Below, piece after piece: positions 56,796 through 64,000 of a DNA stretch of 64,000 nt. The translations under genes were made by a program, and so were the position numbers. Positions within the stretch are counted from its first letter, which is position 1. Each line of letters begins with the position of its first letter. The stretch comes from an uncultured Muribaculaceae bacterium (GTDB lineage Bacteria; Bacteroidota; Bacteroidia; Bacteroidales; Muribaculaceae). Location: NCBI GenBank assembly GCA_934636465.1, contig CAKUAR010000003.1, forward strand, positions 60,698 through 124,697, read 5' to 3'. The notes under the pieces are model-generated. The model was not told the DNA's origin. It saw only the letters and a program-made list of their open reading frames with translations, and ran no database searches.

Positions 56796-57311
56796 ATGAA
56801 GACGATAAGAAATTTAATCATGCCCGTAATGCTTCTGGTGTTGGGGCTCGCGTTCACTTCTTGCGAAGATGAGTCAATCAGCAGCACTCTTGAGGGCACG
56901 TGGGAGGGTAACACCTATATGTCATCGGTCTATAACGGACGCATCTACAATTCGTCTTACTCCTACGTTGATTTCACGCTCGACCCGTTCCGTTTCACCA
57001 AGGGCAGCGGTCATTGGGTTGACTATTACAGCAACGCTCCGTGGGACTACATAGCAAGCCACATCGACTGGCAGGTGCGCAATGGCGTTATAGAGGTGCA
57101 TTTCGTTGAAGACGGTTACACGGTCTATATCTCCAACTATCGCCTTAACCGCAACCGCTTTGTCGGCACCATTTATCTCGACGACAGCAACTGGCAGTTT
57201 AACTTGGTGCACACGTCGTCGCCCAACTGGTCTGACTACGACTATGGTTACTGGGCACCGTCGGCTTCGGGCGCCAGTGCACGCCCACAGCGCATATTGC
57301 AGCATCGTTAA
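56796..57311 (+). CDS. Small lipoprotein of unknown function
   Basis: 171 residues with a lipoprotein signal (MLLVLGLAFTSCEDES, Cys 24). The mature part is a compact beta-rich domain with many aromatic residues (LEGTWEGNTYMSSVYNGRIY, WQVRNGVIEVHFVEDGYTVYI, FVGTIYLDDSNWQFNLVH). It ends in a low-complexity Ser/Ala/Pro/Arg tail (ASGASARPQR). A lipocalin-like barrel is conceivable, but I recognise no family. It lies 105 bases after mscL and is followed by a terminator. Confidence 0.7.
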   Translation: MKTIRNLIMPVMLLVLGLAFTSCEDESISSTLEGTWEGNTYMSSVYNGRIYNSSYSYVDFTLDPFRFTKGSGHWVDYYSNAPWDYIASHIDWQVRNGVIEVHFVEDGYTVYISNYRLNRNRFVGTIYLDDSNWQFNLVHTSSPNWSDYDYGYWAPSASGASARPQRILQHR

Positions 57312-57341
57312 CGCCGCGAGGCTTCTCGCAAATAAATACCG

Positions 57342-57380
57342 GCTGGCAGGACCGTAAGGCTCTGCCAGCTGTTTTTTTTG
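57342..57380 (+). terminator. Intrinsic terminator after the small lipoprotein
   Basis: GCTGGCAG (57342-57349) pairs with CTGCCAGC (57362-57369), followed by GTTTTTTTTG. Confidence 0.85.
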
Positions 57381-57431
57381 TTTGCTGGCGGCAGCGTACT
57401 GTGGGTACATAGTGGTGTTTTCTTCTCGCTA

Positions 57432-57466
57432 TTTGTGAGCCACTTGCGAGAAAAGTGTTATATTTG
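57432..57466 (+). promoter_or_regulatory. Candidate promoter of the giant GLUG-repeat gene
   Basis: TTTG (57432-57435), 23 bases, then TATATTTG (57459-57466), a full -7 match with a slightly long spacer. It would give a leader of about 155 bases. An inverted repeat CTCGC/GCGAG spans the -33 region. Confidence 0.5.
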
Positions 57467-57629
57467 TCATATTAAAAAATAGATATGTCCTTTAGCGTTT
57501 TATTGTGGAAAAAAGAAACTGACCATTGCCGGCTGGCGTTAGCCCATGTTATGCACCATAGCTGTGCATTTGAAAAAAGTTTTAGCGGAAATTTCAAGTA
57601 AATTCTCTAAATAACTAACAATTAAATTA

Positions 57630-60600
57630 ATGAAAAAAAAGTATTTATTGACGTTGTTGTCTTGTTGCCTGCTGTCAGCGGCAGGTAATGCGCAGCAGCA
57701 GCTTGCTTCCCAGCTGTTGGGAATCAAGAATGTTGACACGTCTGTGAGCGAAGCTCCTCCGCGCTTGGCTTCACCTTCGGAGACAACACCCACCTTCACC
57801 GTGGTGAAACCCGACGGTGTGCTGGGCAAGCTTGCCGAGGGCAGGTTGAGCGAAGGTGCGCTGCAGCGTGCCGCTATGCGCAAAGCAGCAAAAAAAGCAT
57901 CGGCAAATGCCAAGTTTGTCGACTCCTATGCGGAGTTTGACTACGCTCTGAAAGACGGCACCAAGACGGCGCAAGCCATGGTGTCAATCAAGCCGTTCAG
58001 CGCCGATTCGGCCTATGTAATCAATCTCTATGGTCTTCAAGACACTCTCCGTGCCGCCTACGACTTGACGGCAGGCACTATCAGCATCAAGCCGGGCAAG
58101 ATTTATAACCACGCCACCTATGGCCCGGTGTGGGCGTGTCCAATCAACTCTGCTGGCAGCTCATTCAGCACCACAGAGCCTATTGTGGGCAGTTTGGCAG
58201 CCGACGGCACTGTCACGCTCGGCAGTTGGGCTGTGCTTGTGGTTAGCGGCAACTATCGCGGCTCTGCATTTGGCTCGTTCTCAAAAAGTGAGTTGAAGCC
58301 CACCAATGCGAGCATAACCGAGGTGCTCAACAATTCGGGCACTGATTCCACAGTTGTTTTCCCTGCCTACATAGAGCAGACCGCCAAGAATGAAATCACG
58401 CTGATGAACTTCTCAAACAACGGTGCTGTGGTTAAGGCTCGTGTAAACCCCGACAAAACGGTTGAGATTGCGCCACAGCGCATTTTCTCTAATTCGGTCT
58501 ATGGTGATTTCTTCTGCTATGCCACCGATTGGAAAGCAGGCAAGCTCTACGTTAAGGCCATAACCGGCCAGGGCACTGACACCAGCATGAAGTTTGGCAA
58601 CTGGGGTGTCAGCAATCATAGCGACAAAACACTGTTGACTCGCCGTGTGATGAGCACAACAATCACATTCCCCCAAGGCACTGTCACATATCCTGCCAAG
58701 CCTGTGCTTAGCTGGACTGGCGACGGCAGCGAGTCAAATCCATACGTTGTGAACAACGTGGCACAACTTCAGGACTTTGCTGAAGATGTGCGTTGCGGCA
58801 ACAACTACAAGGGCAAGTTTATAGCTCTTGGCGGCAACATCGACATGGGCACTCTGGTGCAGGGTTTCAGCCCTGTGGGCGTGAGTGAGGAAAAACCCTT
58901 TGAGGGCACATTCGACGGCAAAGGTTTCACTTTCAAAAATCTGTCGCTCTCTGTGGGTGAAGAAAACTATTTCGGCATCTTCGGCTATGCCGGCGAGAAC
59001 AGCGTGATTAAAAATGTTGTTATCGACACCTGCGGCATCAGAGCCTATGGCACAAACGTGGGTCTGCTGGCAGGTTTCAGCCTTGGCAAAATAAGCAACA
59101 TCAAGGTTGTTAATTCCGCTCTGGTGGCCCTTGGCTTGAACGCCGGCGGCATTGTGGGTGGATATGACGGCCCTTCTATGACAAATGCCATGTTCGACGG
59201 TGCTGTCACTGGTGTTGGCGCACATGGCGGTGTGGTTGGTTTGCTCAAGGGCAACTTGGACCACTCGCAGTCGCACGGCACATTGAAGATGACTGGACGC
59301 ATGTCCGACTACTATTGCGGCATGGGTGGTCTTGTGGGCATGACTTTGCCCAAGGGCAGCACACAGCGTGCAAGCATCACTTATTGCTACAACGATGCAA
59401 GCATCACCGATGTGCCGGGCTATGGCTACGTTGGTGGCTTAGTGGGAAGTTTGCAGACTGGTACGATTGATTATTGTTACAACTTGGGCAACATCAGTTC
59501 CAAGGCAATATCCTACGATGGCACAGCCACTTTGCCGCAAGGCTCTGTGGGTGGTCTTGTGGGTACAACCTATGGCGGCAACGTTTTTAATAGCTATGCC
59601 TCTAATATAATTATCAATACACGTGAGTCAAAACGCGTGGGTGGCATTGTGGGCAACGTCATTGTGCCTGTTATTAAAACAGACGGCAATGGCAATGTGA
59701 TTTCCACAGTGTTCCCATCTTCGTTCAAAAACTGCTACACAAGTGGTCAGACTCGTCTGCCCAAGCTCTATGACGCGCAAGGCATCTATGGTGTCACTTA
59801 CAGTGATTCAATCTTCGTCAACTGCTACTATGACAGGCAAGTCGTGGGCAGTGAAAAGCCTAAGAAATGTGCAGTAGAAACGTCGTTCCTCGCCTCTGGC
59901 AAACCTCTGCCAGGTTTTGAGGCCGACAAGTGGGTGTTTGCCGAGGGCTTGTACCCACGCATCAAGGGCATAGACGACACCAAGGAGGCTTGCCTGTCAG
60001 CTTCTACGCTGACTCTGGGTGCTGGCGAAACCGTTCTCAAGGTTAAGCACAACTTCAAGGTTTCTACAGCCAATGGCATCACATGGAAGCTTTACGACAG
60101 CTCCTCGCAAAAATTCGTTGATGAAACCACAGGCCTCATTCTCAGTGGCGATTCTGTTAAGCTCAAAGATATTAACTCAGCCGAGGTGATTGTGGCACTC
60201 GCTCCATCGGGTATGCCTTACAAGATGTATGGACTTGAAACAGTCAATCCGTCTGGTTTCCTTGGTTCTGGAACAGAAACTGACCCTTATTTGATTCAAG
60301 ATGTCAACGACCTCGTGACGCTCAACAAGGGAGTTACGTCTAATGGCCAGAATTTCAAGGGCGACTTCTTTAAGCAGACCAACGACATCGATCTCAAAGA
60401 CGCTGCCGGTTTCACAGGAATTGGCAATGTCAACAACGCCAAGATTGTGTTTGGTGGCACTTACGATGGTCAGGGCTATGCAATTCACAACATGAAACTT
60501 GGTTCTATTGCTGCCGACGCCAACATGAAGCCTGCAAAAAAGGGTTCTTCTCAAAACATAGGCTTGTTTGGCTATACCAGCGCCGACGCCACCATCAAGA

Positions 60601-63600
60601 ATGTGGTGATTGCTGCCGACTGCGAGGTCATTGGTTACTCAAACGTTGGCTCTGTTGTGGGTCACTCTGCCGGCAAGATAGAAAACTGCCGCAACTATGG
60701 CAAGGTGACGGCAATCAGCTCCTATGCTGGCGGCATCACAGGCTATGTTGAGGCCACAGGTAGTGTGGTTAGCTGTTATAACTCTGGAAATGTGGCGTCT
60801 TGCGGCACTTATGCAGCCGGTATAGCAGCGTATTCCAAGGGCAAAATCACATATTGCCAAAACGATGGCGATGTGCGAGCCGACTCTGTGACACAATACG
60901 TCACTTCGCCCATGCCAAACAATGCAGCAGGCATTGTTGGTTTCCTTTCTGGAGCCACTACCGTGAGCCACAACATCAATTCTGGCAACGTGTATGCCAA
61001 AAACAATGTGGGTGGCATATCATCTATGCTGGCAAGCATGGGCACAGACTTTGAGGGCAACATCAACTATGGTATTGTAACTTACGAAAAATATTCAGAG
61101 CTCACTCGCGGTGCCGTTATAGCCAAAAACCTCAATTCCAAGTCAACTGTCAAGAATAACTACTACGACAGCCAGCTTGGCTACTATGGTGGTGCTGCAA
61201 CAGCAACAGTCAAGGGCATAAACGGTGTGCCTACCAAGGAGCTCACCTCTGGCAAGGTTCTCGAAGGACTTGACTCCACAGCCTACGACTTTGAGGCTGG
61301 CAAATATCCAGTGTTGAAGTCGTTTAAGGACGAGGCAGCCGCCAAGGCTAACCGCTCTATGGTGGTTGCGTTTGCCGACGGCAACACTGCCGACGACGTG
61401 TTTGCTCCGGCAACACTTGCCAGCGGCGACAAATTGCTGGTTTGGACTTTGAAGCAAGGTTCTAAATTCGCTGTTGCCGACGGCACATTGAGTGTTAACA
61501 TCGGCGAGGGCGCAGAGAGTGTGCGCGACACGCTTGTGGCCACAGTTGGCGATTACAGCAAGGTGATTGGTTTGCGTGCAATGCCTAATTTGTTTAGCGG
61601 TGCTGGCACTGCTGCCGACCCCTATCAAATCAAGACTGTTGCCGACATGGCTAAACTTGCCGATGTGACCAACAATGAGCACTTCACTTTCTCTGGCCGT
61701 TATTTCAAGGTGCTTAACGACATTGACTTTGCCGATGTTGATTACGCTCCGGTAGCCGTTGGTGCCAACAAGTTTGACGCCGACTTCGATGGTGGCGGCA
61801 ACAAGTTTACCAATGTGAAATACAGCACCGACAAAACTGCTGACACATATATTGGTCTGTTTGGCAATGTGGGGCAGCATGGGCGTCTTCATGATTTGAC
61901 ACTCGCAAGTGGCAGCATTACGGCTTACAGCAGCTCGGCGGGTTTTGCCGGACGCGTTTTTGGCCAGATTGAGAATTGTGTTAACAATGCGTCGATCAGC
62001 ACTTACAAGAACACGGCTGCTGCCGGTATTGCTGTTTATCTTGCCTATGGAGGTTCGATTAAGAATTGCCAGAACCACGGGCACATTGCAAGTGCCAGTT
62101 CGGGTAGTGTGGGCATTGTGCATGAAACTGAAACCAACACTTTGGTTGAAAACTGTGTCAACACATCTGATATAGTGGTTGAGTCTAAAAATACCAATGC
62201 AGGCATCGTGGGTAGCAATGGCGGTGCCATTAAGGATTGTGTCAACAAAGGCAAGATTGGCGGTTCGGCAAGTCTTGGCGGCATCGCCGTGCATTCGGTT
62301 GGCGGTGACTCCATCATCAATTGTGTCAACGAGGGCGACATCACCGGCACATCTGGTACGATTGGCGGTATCGTGGCACTTAAAGATAAAAACAATGCTG
62401 TTACTGTCATAAAGGGCTGTCATAACACGGGAGCAATCACTGGTGCTGCCAACATTGCCGGAATCATCGGCAGCGCCACTCCGGGTCTTATGATTACCGA
62501 CTGCCACAACACTGCCGATGTGACTGGCACCGGTACGGCTGTGGGTGGTTTTATGGGAGCTTGCAGCACTGTTGCCGACAAGACTGTTGTCACTACAGTC
62601 ACCAACTGCTACAACACTGGTAACGTGAGCAGCAAGAAATCGACAATTGGTGGTTTTGTGGGCGATATGAATGAAACTGCGGTTGTGTTTGCTGACTGCT
62701 ACAACACTGGTGACGTTACCGTAACAGGCAACTACGTGGGCGGTTTTGCCGGTGAATGGAGCGGAACGGCTTATCGTTGTTACAATGCTGGTAACGTGAA
62801 GGCCAACGGATATGGCATTGGTGGCTTCTCAGGCATAGCCCCTGGCGAAATCCATGAGTGCTTCAATGTGGGTGATGTGACAAGCACCGGTTCTTCTTCA
62901 AGCTCGCTTGCAAATGCCGGCGGACTTTGGGGATATGGCTACTCTCGCATCTACGACAGCTACAATATGGGCACTGTGACCGCCAAGGCACTTGCCGGCG
63001 GCATCAACGGCCGCACTTATGGCGGAGCTGTGATTGACAACACTTACAACGCAGGAAAGGTTGTAGTGACCGACAAGACGGTGGTTTCTAACATCACCGA
63101 CCTCTATAAGAACCAAATGGAGCTTGAAAATTGCTACTACGACTCTTGGGTTAACCCAGATGTTAAGTCGAGCACCGATGAGCGTGCCACAGCACTCAGC
63201 ACACGCGGTCTTGCCATGACCTCAATCAGCGATAGCACATTCCGTGTGGTTGCTGGCATGTACCCCACACTCAAGAGCTTTGCCAACAATGAGCTTGCCA
63301 ACTGGTTTGCCGCTATTCCGGTTCTTGCCGAAGGCGACACCTACGACAACGTGAGCAAGCAATTTGTGGTCGGCACGCCAGAGGGCACTGAGTGGACGTC
63401 GTCAGACAACATAACAATCAAAGACGGTGTGGTTAGCTCCACCGCCCTTGGTGAGGCTTGGCTGACCAAGAAACTTGGCGACCGCACAAAGACTTATAAC
63501 TTCACGGTTACTGCGGTTTCTGGCATTGAAGATGCTCATGCTTCGGCACAAATCATAAAGTCGGAGTATTACTCAATAAGCGGCGTTGCGCTTGGTTCGG

Positions 63601-63686
63601 AGCGTCCGTCTGCAGCAGGCATCTATGTTGTTAAGTCCACTTACGACAATGGCACCACAGTGTCAAAGAAAATTGTCATAAAGTAA
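57630..63686 (+). CDS. Giant GLUG-repeat surface protein with T9SS-like tail
   Basis: 2018 residues, signal peptide about 1-21 (SAAGNAQ). A Ser/Ala-rich linker and beta-rich N-terminal part (about 25-360) precede three repeated modules. Each module opens with a conserved G-x-G-x-x-x-x-P-Y sequence (near residues 364, 879 and 1324) and continues as GLUG repeats (GGIVG- and GGLVG-type turns, such as GYVGGLVGSLQTGTIDYCYNLGN). The third is the longest (about 1407-1840). The tail (YYSISGVALGSERPSAAGIY to SKKIVIK) looks like a T9SS sorting domain. GLUG repeats form a beta-solenoid of unknown role, possibly adhesion or binding. No catalytic residues are seen. Confidence 0.87.
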   Translation: MKKKYLLTLLSCCLLSAAGNAQQQLASQLLGIKNVDTSVSEAPPRLASPSETTPTFTVVKPDGVLGKLAEGRLSEGALQRAAMRKAAKKASANAKFVDSYAEFDYALKDGTKTAQAMVSIKPFSADSAYVINLYGLQDTLRAAYDLTAGTISIKPGKIYNHATYGPVWACPINSAGSSFSTTEPIVGSLAADGTVTLGSWAVLVVSGNYRGSAFGSFSKSELKPTNASITEVLNNSGTDSTVVFPAYIEQTAKNEITLMNFSNNGAVVKARVNPDKTVEIAPQRIFSNSVYGDFFCYATDWKAGKLYVKAITGQGTDTSMKFGNWGVSNHSDKTLLTRRVMSTTITFPQGTVTYPAKPVLSWTGDGSESNPYVVNNVAQLQDFAEDVRCGNNYKGKFIALGGNIDMGTLVQGFSPVGVSEEKPFEGTFDGKGFTFKNLSLSVGEENYFGIFGYAGENSVIKNVVIDTCGIRAYGTNVGLLAGFSLGKISNIKVVNSALVALGLNAGGIVGGYDGPSMTNAMFDGAVTGVGAHGGVVGLLKGNLDHSQSHGTLKMTGRMSDYYCGMGGLVGMTLPKGSTQRASITYCYNDASITDVPGYGYVGGLVGSLQTGTIDYCYNLGNISSKAISYDGTATLPQGSVGGLVGTTYGGNVFNSYASNIIINTRESKRVGGIVGNVIVPVIKTDGNGNVISTVFPSSFKNCYTSGQTRLPKLYDAQGIYGVTYSDSIFVNCYYDRQVVGSEKPKKCAVETSFLASGKPLPGFEADKWVFAEGLYPRIKGIDDTKEACLSASTLTLGAGETVLKVKHNFKVSTANGITWKLYDSSSQKFVDETTGLILSGDSVKLKDINSAEVIVALAPSGMPYKMYGLETVNPSGFLGSGTETDPYLIQDVNDLVTLNKGVTSNGQNFKGDFFKQTNDIDLKDAAGFTGIGNVNNAKIVFGGTYDGQGYAIHNMKLGSIAADANMKPAKKGSSQNIGLFGYTSADATIKNVVIAADCEVIGYSNVGSVVGHSAGKIENCRNYGKVTAISSYAGGITGYVEATGSVVSCYNSGNVASCGTYAAGIAAYSKGKITYCQNDGDVRADSVTQYVTSPMPNNAAGIVGFLSGATTVSHNINSGNVYAKNNVGGISSMLASMGTDFEGNINYGIVTYEKYSELTRGAVIAKNLNSKSTVKNNYYDSQLGYYGGAATATVKGINGVPTKELTSGKVLEGLDSTAYDFEAGKYPVLKSFKDEAAAKANRSMVVAFADGNTADDVFAPATLASGDKLLVWTLKQGSKFAVADGTLSVNIGEGAESVRDTLVATVGDYSKVIGLRAMPNLFSGAGTAADPYQIKTVADMAKLADVTNNEHFTFSGRYFKVLNDIDFADVDYAPVAVGANKFDADFDGGGNKFTNVKYSTDKTADTYIGLFGNVGQHGRLHDLTLASGSITAYSSSAGFAGRVFGQIENCVNNASISTYKNTAAAGIAVYLAYGGSIKNCQNHGHIASASSGSVGIVHETETNTLVENCVNTSDIVVESKNTNAGIVGSNGGAIKDCVNKGKIGGSASLGGIAVHSVGGDSIINCVNEGDITGTSGTIGGIVALKDKNNAVTVIKGCHNTGAITGAANIAGIIGSATPGLMITDCHNTADVTGTGTAVGGFMGACSTVADKTVVTTVTNCYNTGNVSSKKSTIGGFVGDMNETAVVFADCYNTGDVTVTGNYVGGFAGEWSGTAYRCYNAGNVKANGYGIGGFSGIAPGEIHECFNVGDVTSTGSSSSSLANAGGLWGYGYSRIYDSYNMGTVTAKALAGGINGRTYGGAVIDNTYNAGKVVVTDKTVVSNITDLYKNQMELENCYYDSWVNPDVKSSTDERATALSTRGLAMTSISDSTFRVVAGMYPTLKSFANNELANWFAAIPVLAEGDTYDNVSKQFVVGTPEGTEWTSSDNITIKDGVVSSTALGEAWLTKKLGDRTKTYNFTVTAVSGIEDAHASAQIIKSEYYSISGVALGSERPSAAGIYVVKSTYDNGTTVSKKIVIK

Positions 63687-63735
63687 AAAAAACGGAGTGT
63701 GGGGCGTCTCGCCCCACGGCAACTGATAATCCTTA

Positions 63736-63775
63736 GGACGCAACGGAGTTTTCTCCGCTGCGCCCTGTTTTTTTG
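63736..63775 (+). terminator. Intrinsic terminator after the GLUG gene
   Basis: GGACGCAACGGAG-TTTT-CTCCGCTGCGCCC forms a stem with two mismatches and is followed by TGTTTTTTTG. Confidence 0.75.
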
Positions 63776-63798
63776 TGCCTTTCAGGCGCACCATAAAG

Positions 63799-63838
63799 AA
63801 TCCTAACTGCTTGAATCCGAGCAGTTAGGATTTTGCTT
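63799..63838. terminator. Bidirectional terminator-like hairpin near the right edge
   Basis: AATCCTAACTGC (63799-63810) and GCAGTTAGGATT (63821-63832) form a perfect 12-base stem with T-rich flank on the plus side; it may terminate a gene lying beyond the right edge. Confidence 0.6.
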
Positions 63839-64000
63839 TTATGTTTTTGCCGAGTTTTTGCCGAGTCAATTTACTTATATCTGTTATATTCTCGGCAAAT
63901 TCATTTTTTATATTCAAAATCCTGCCTTTAAAATCTATGGTTGGATATATTAATATGATTTTATTGAATATACTCCTTATTTACGCATACAAAATACGTT

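Larger units (their letters stand above)
57312..57629. other. Leader region between the lipoprotein and the GLUG protein
   Basis: 318 bases without a coding frame. It holds the lipoprotein terminator (57342-57380), a promoter (57432-57466) and a hairpin ATGCAC/GTGCAT (about 57549-57566) in the leader of the next gene. No riboswitch is recognised. Confidence 0.6.
63687..64000. other. Right-edge noncoding region with several hairpins
   Basis: 314 bases after the GLUG gene. It has a short GC hairpin (TGGGGCG/CGCCCCA near 63698), the terminator at 63736-63772, another at 63799-63832, and an AT-rich tail with a tandem TTTTTGCCGAG (near 63844-63866). No convincing gene is visible before the window ends. 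Confidence 0.5.

Noticed and set aside
61143-62507. Long minus-strand open frame of 454 codons opposite the GLUG protein
   Set aside because: It mirrors the repetitive GLUG coding sequence and shows no independent motif or promoter.
58965-63150. Regularly spaced repeats in the GLUG gene as a CRISPR array
   Set aside because: The repeats are protein-level, diverge in sequence and keep the reading frame throughout.
63825-63944. Short minus-strand frame at the right edge ending KLTRQKLGKNIKAKS
   Set aside because: Only about 38 codons, without an ATG near its beginning and overlapping a terminator-like hairpin; it cannot be supported as a gene.

Overview
This window reads as chromosomal DNA of a Bacteroidales bacterium, most likely Muribaculaceae-like; the family is an inference. 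The order-level evidence is: promoters of the Bacteroidetes type (TTTG, about 18-23 bases, TAnnTTTG), almost no Shine-Dalgarno sites, an N-succinylornithine carbamoyltransferase in place of ordinary OTCase, a reverse-order rubrerythrin, lipoprotein and surface-protein styles typical of the gut Bacteroidetes, and five secreted proteins ending in type IX secretion (T9SS)-like C-terminal domains.

Layout. 1-7056: a minus-strand rhamnose unit (GH106 rhamnosidase, rhamnulokinase, isomerase, and the RhaT permease cut by the left edge) that frees, imports and isomerises L-rhamnose. 7179-16935: housekeeping genes: WbqC-like protein and signal peptidase I (minus); HAD hydrolase, sensor kinase and MBL-fold hydrolase (plus); RNase HII and polyprenyl diphosphate synthase (minus); DNA polymerase I (plus) with what looks like a dead proofreading domain. 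16994-23435: GH27 alpha-galactosidase, tRNA-Pro(CGG), a tRNA-dihydrouridine synthase, a ZIP metal transporter and MetRS.

23735-30855 is more accessory: a RelE/ParE-type toxin-antitoxin pair with its promoter, a secreted orphan protein, a frameshifted lipoprotein, and a two-gene unit of a 1255-residue secreted amidase with a T9SS tail plus a small beta-propeller protein. 31074-36945 holds an unknown protein, SOTCase, a DUF922-like/barrel protein, DUF4294 plus a Fur-family regulator, QueG and a polysaccharide deacetylase. 37100-47941 holds a DUF2723 membrane protein, a small repeat protein, two paralogous secreted proteins sharing a C-terminal cassette, a POT peptide transporter, a small double-psi-barrel-like protein, and a rubrerythrin with a PerR-like Fur regulator.

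48185-63686 is dominated by two giant secreted proteins. The first (2078 residues: CUB-like plus BNR-associated repeats, beta-helix, Fn3, PKD-like, DUF4465, C-terminal sorting domain) lies directly behind a complete cobalamin riboswitch with its own promoter and no btuB-type gene beside it. This is the most notable finding: a B12-repressed giant surface protein. The second (2018 residues) is built of three GLUG-repeat modules. GAPDH, MscL and a small lipoprotein lie between them.
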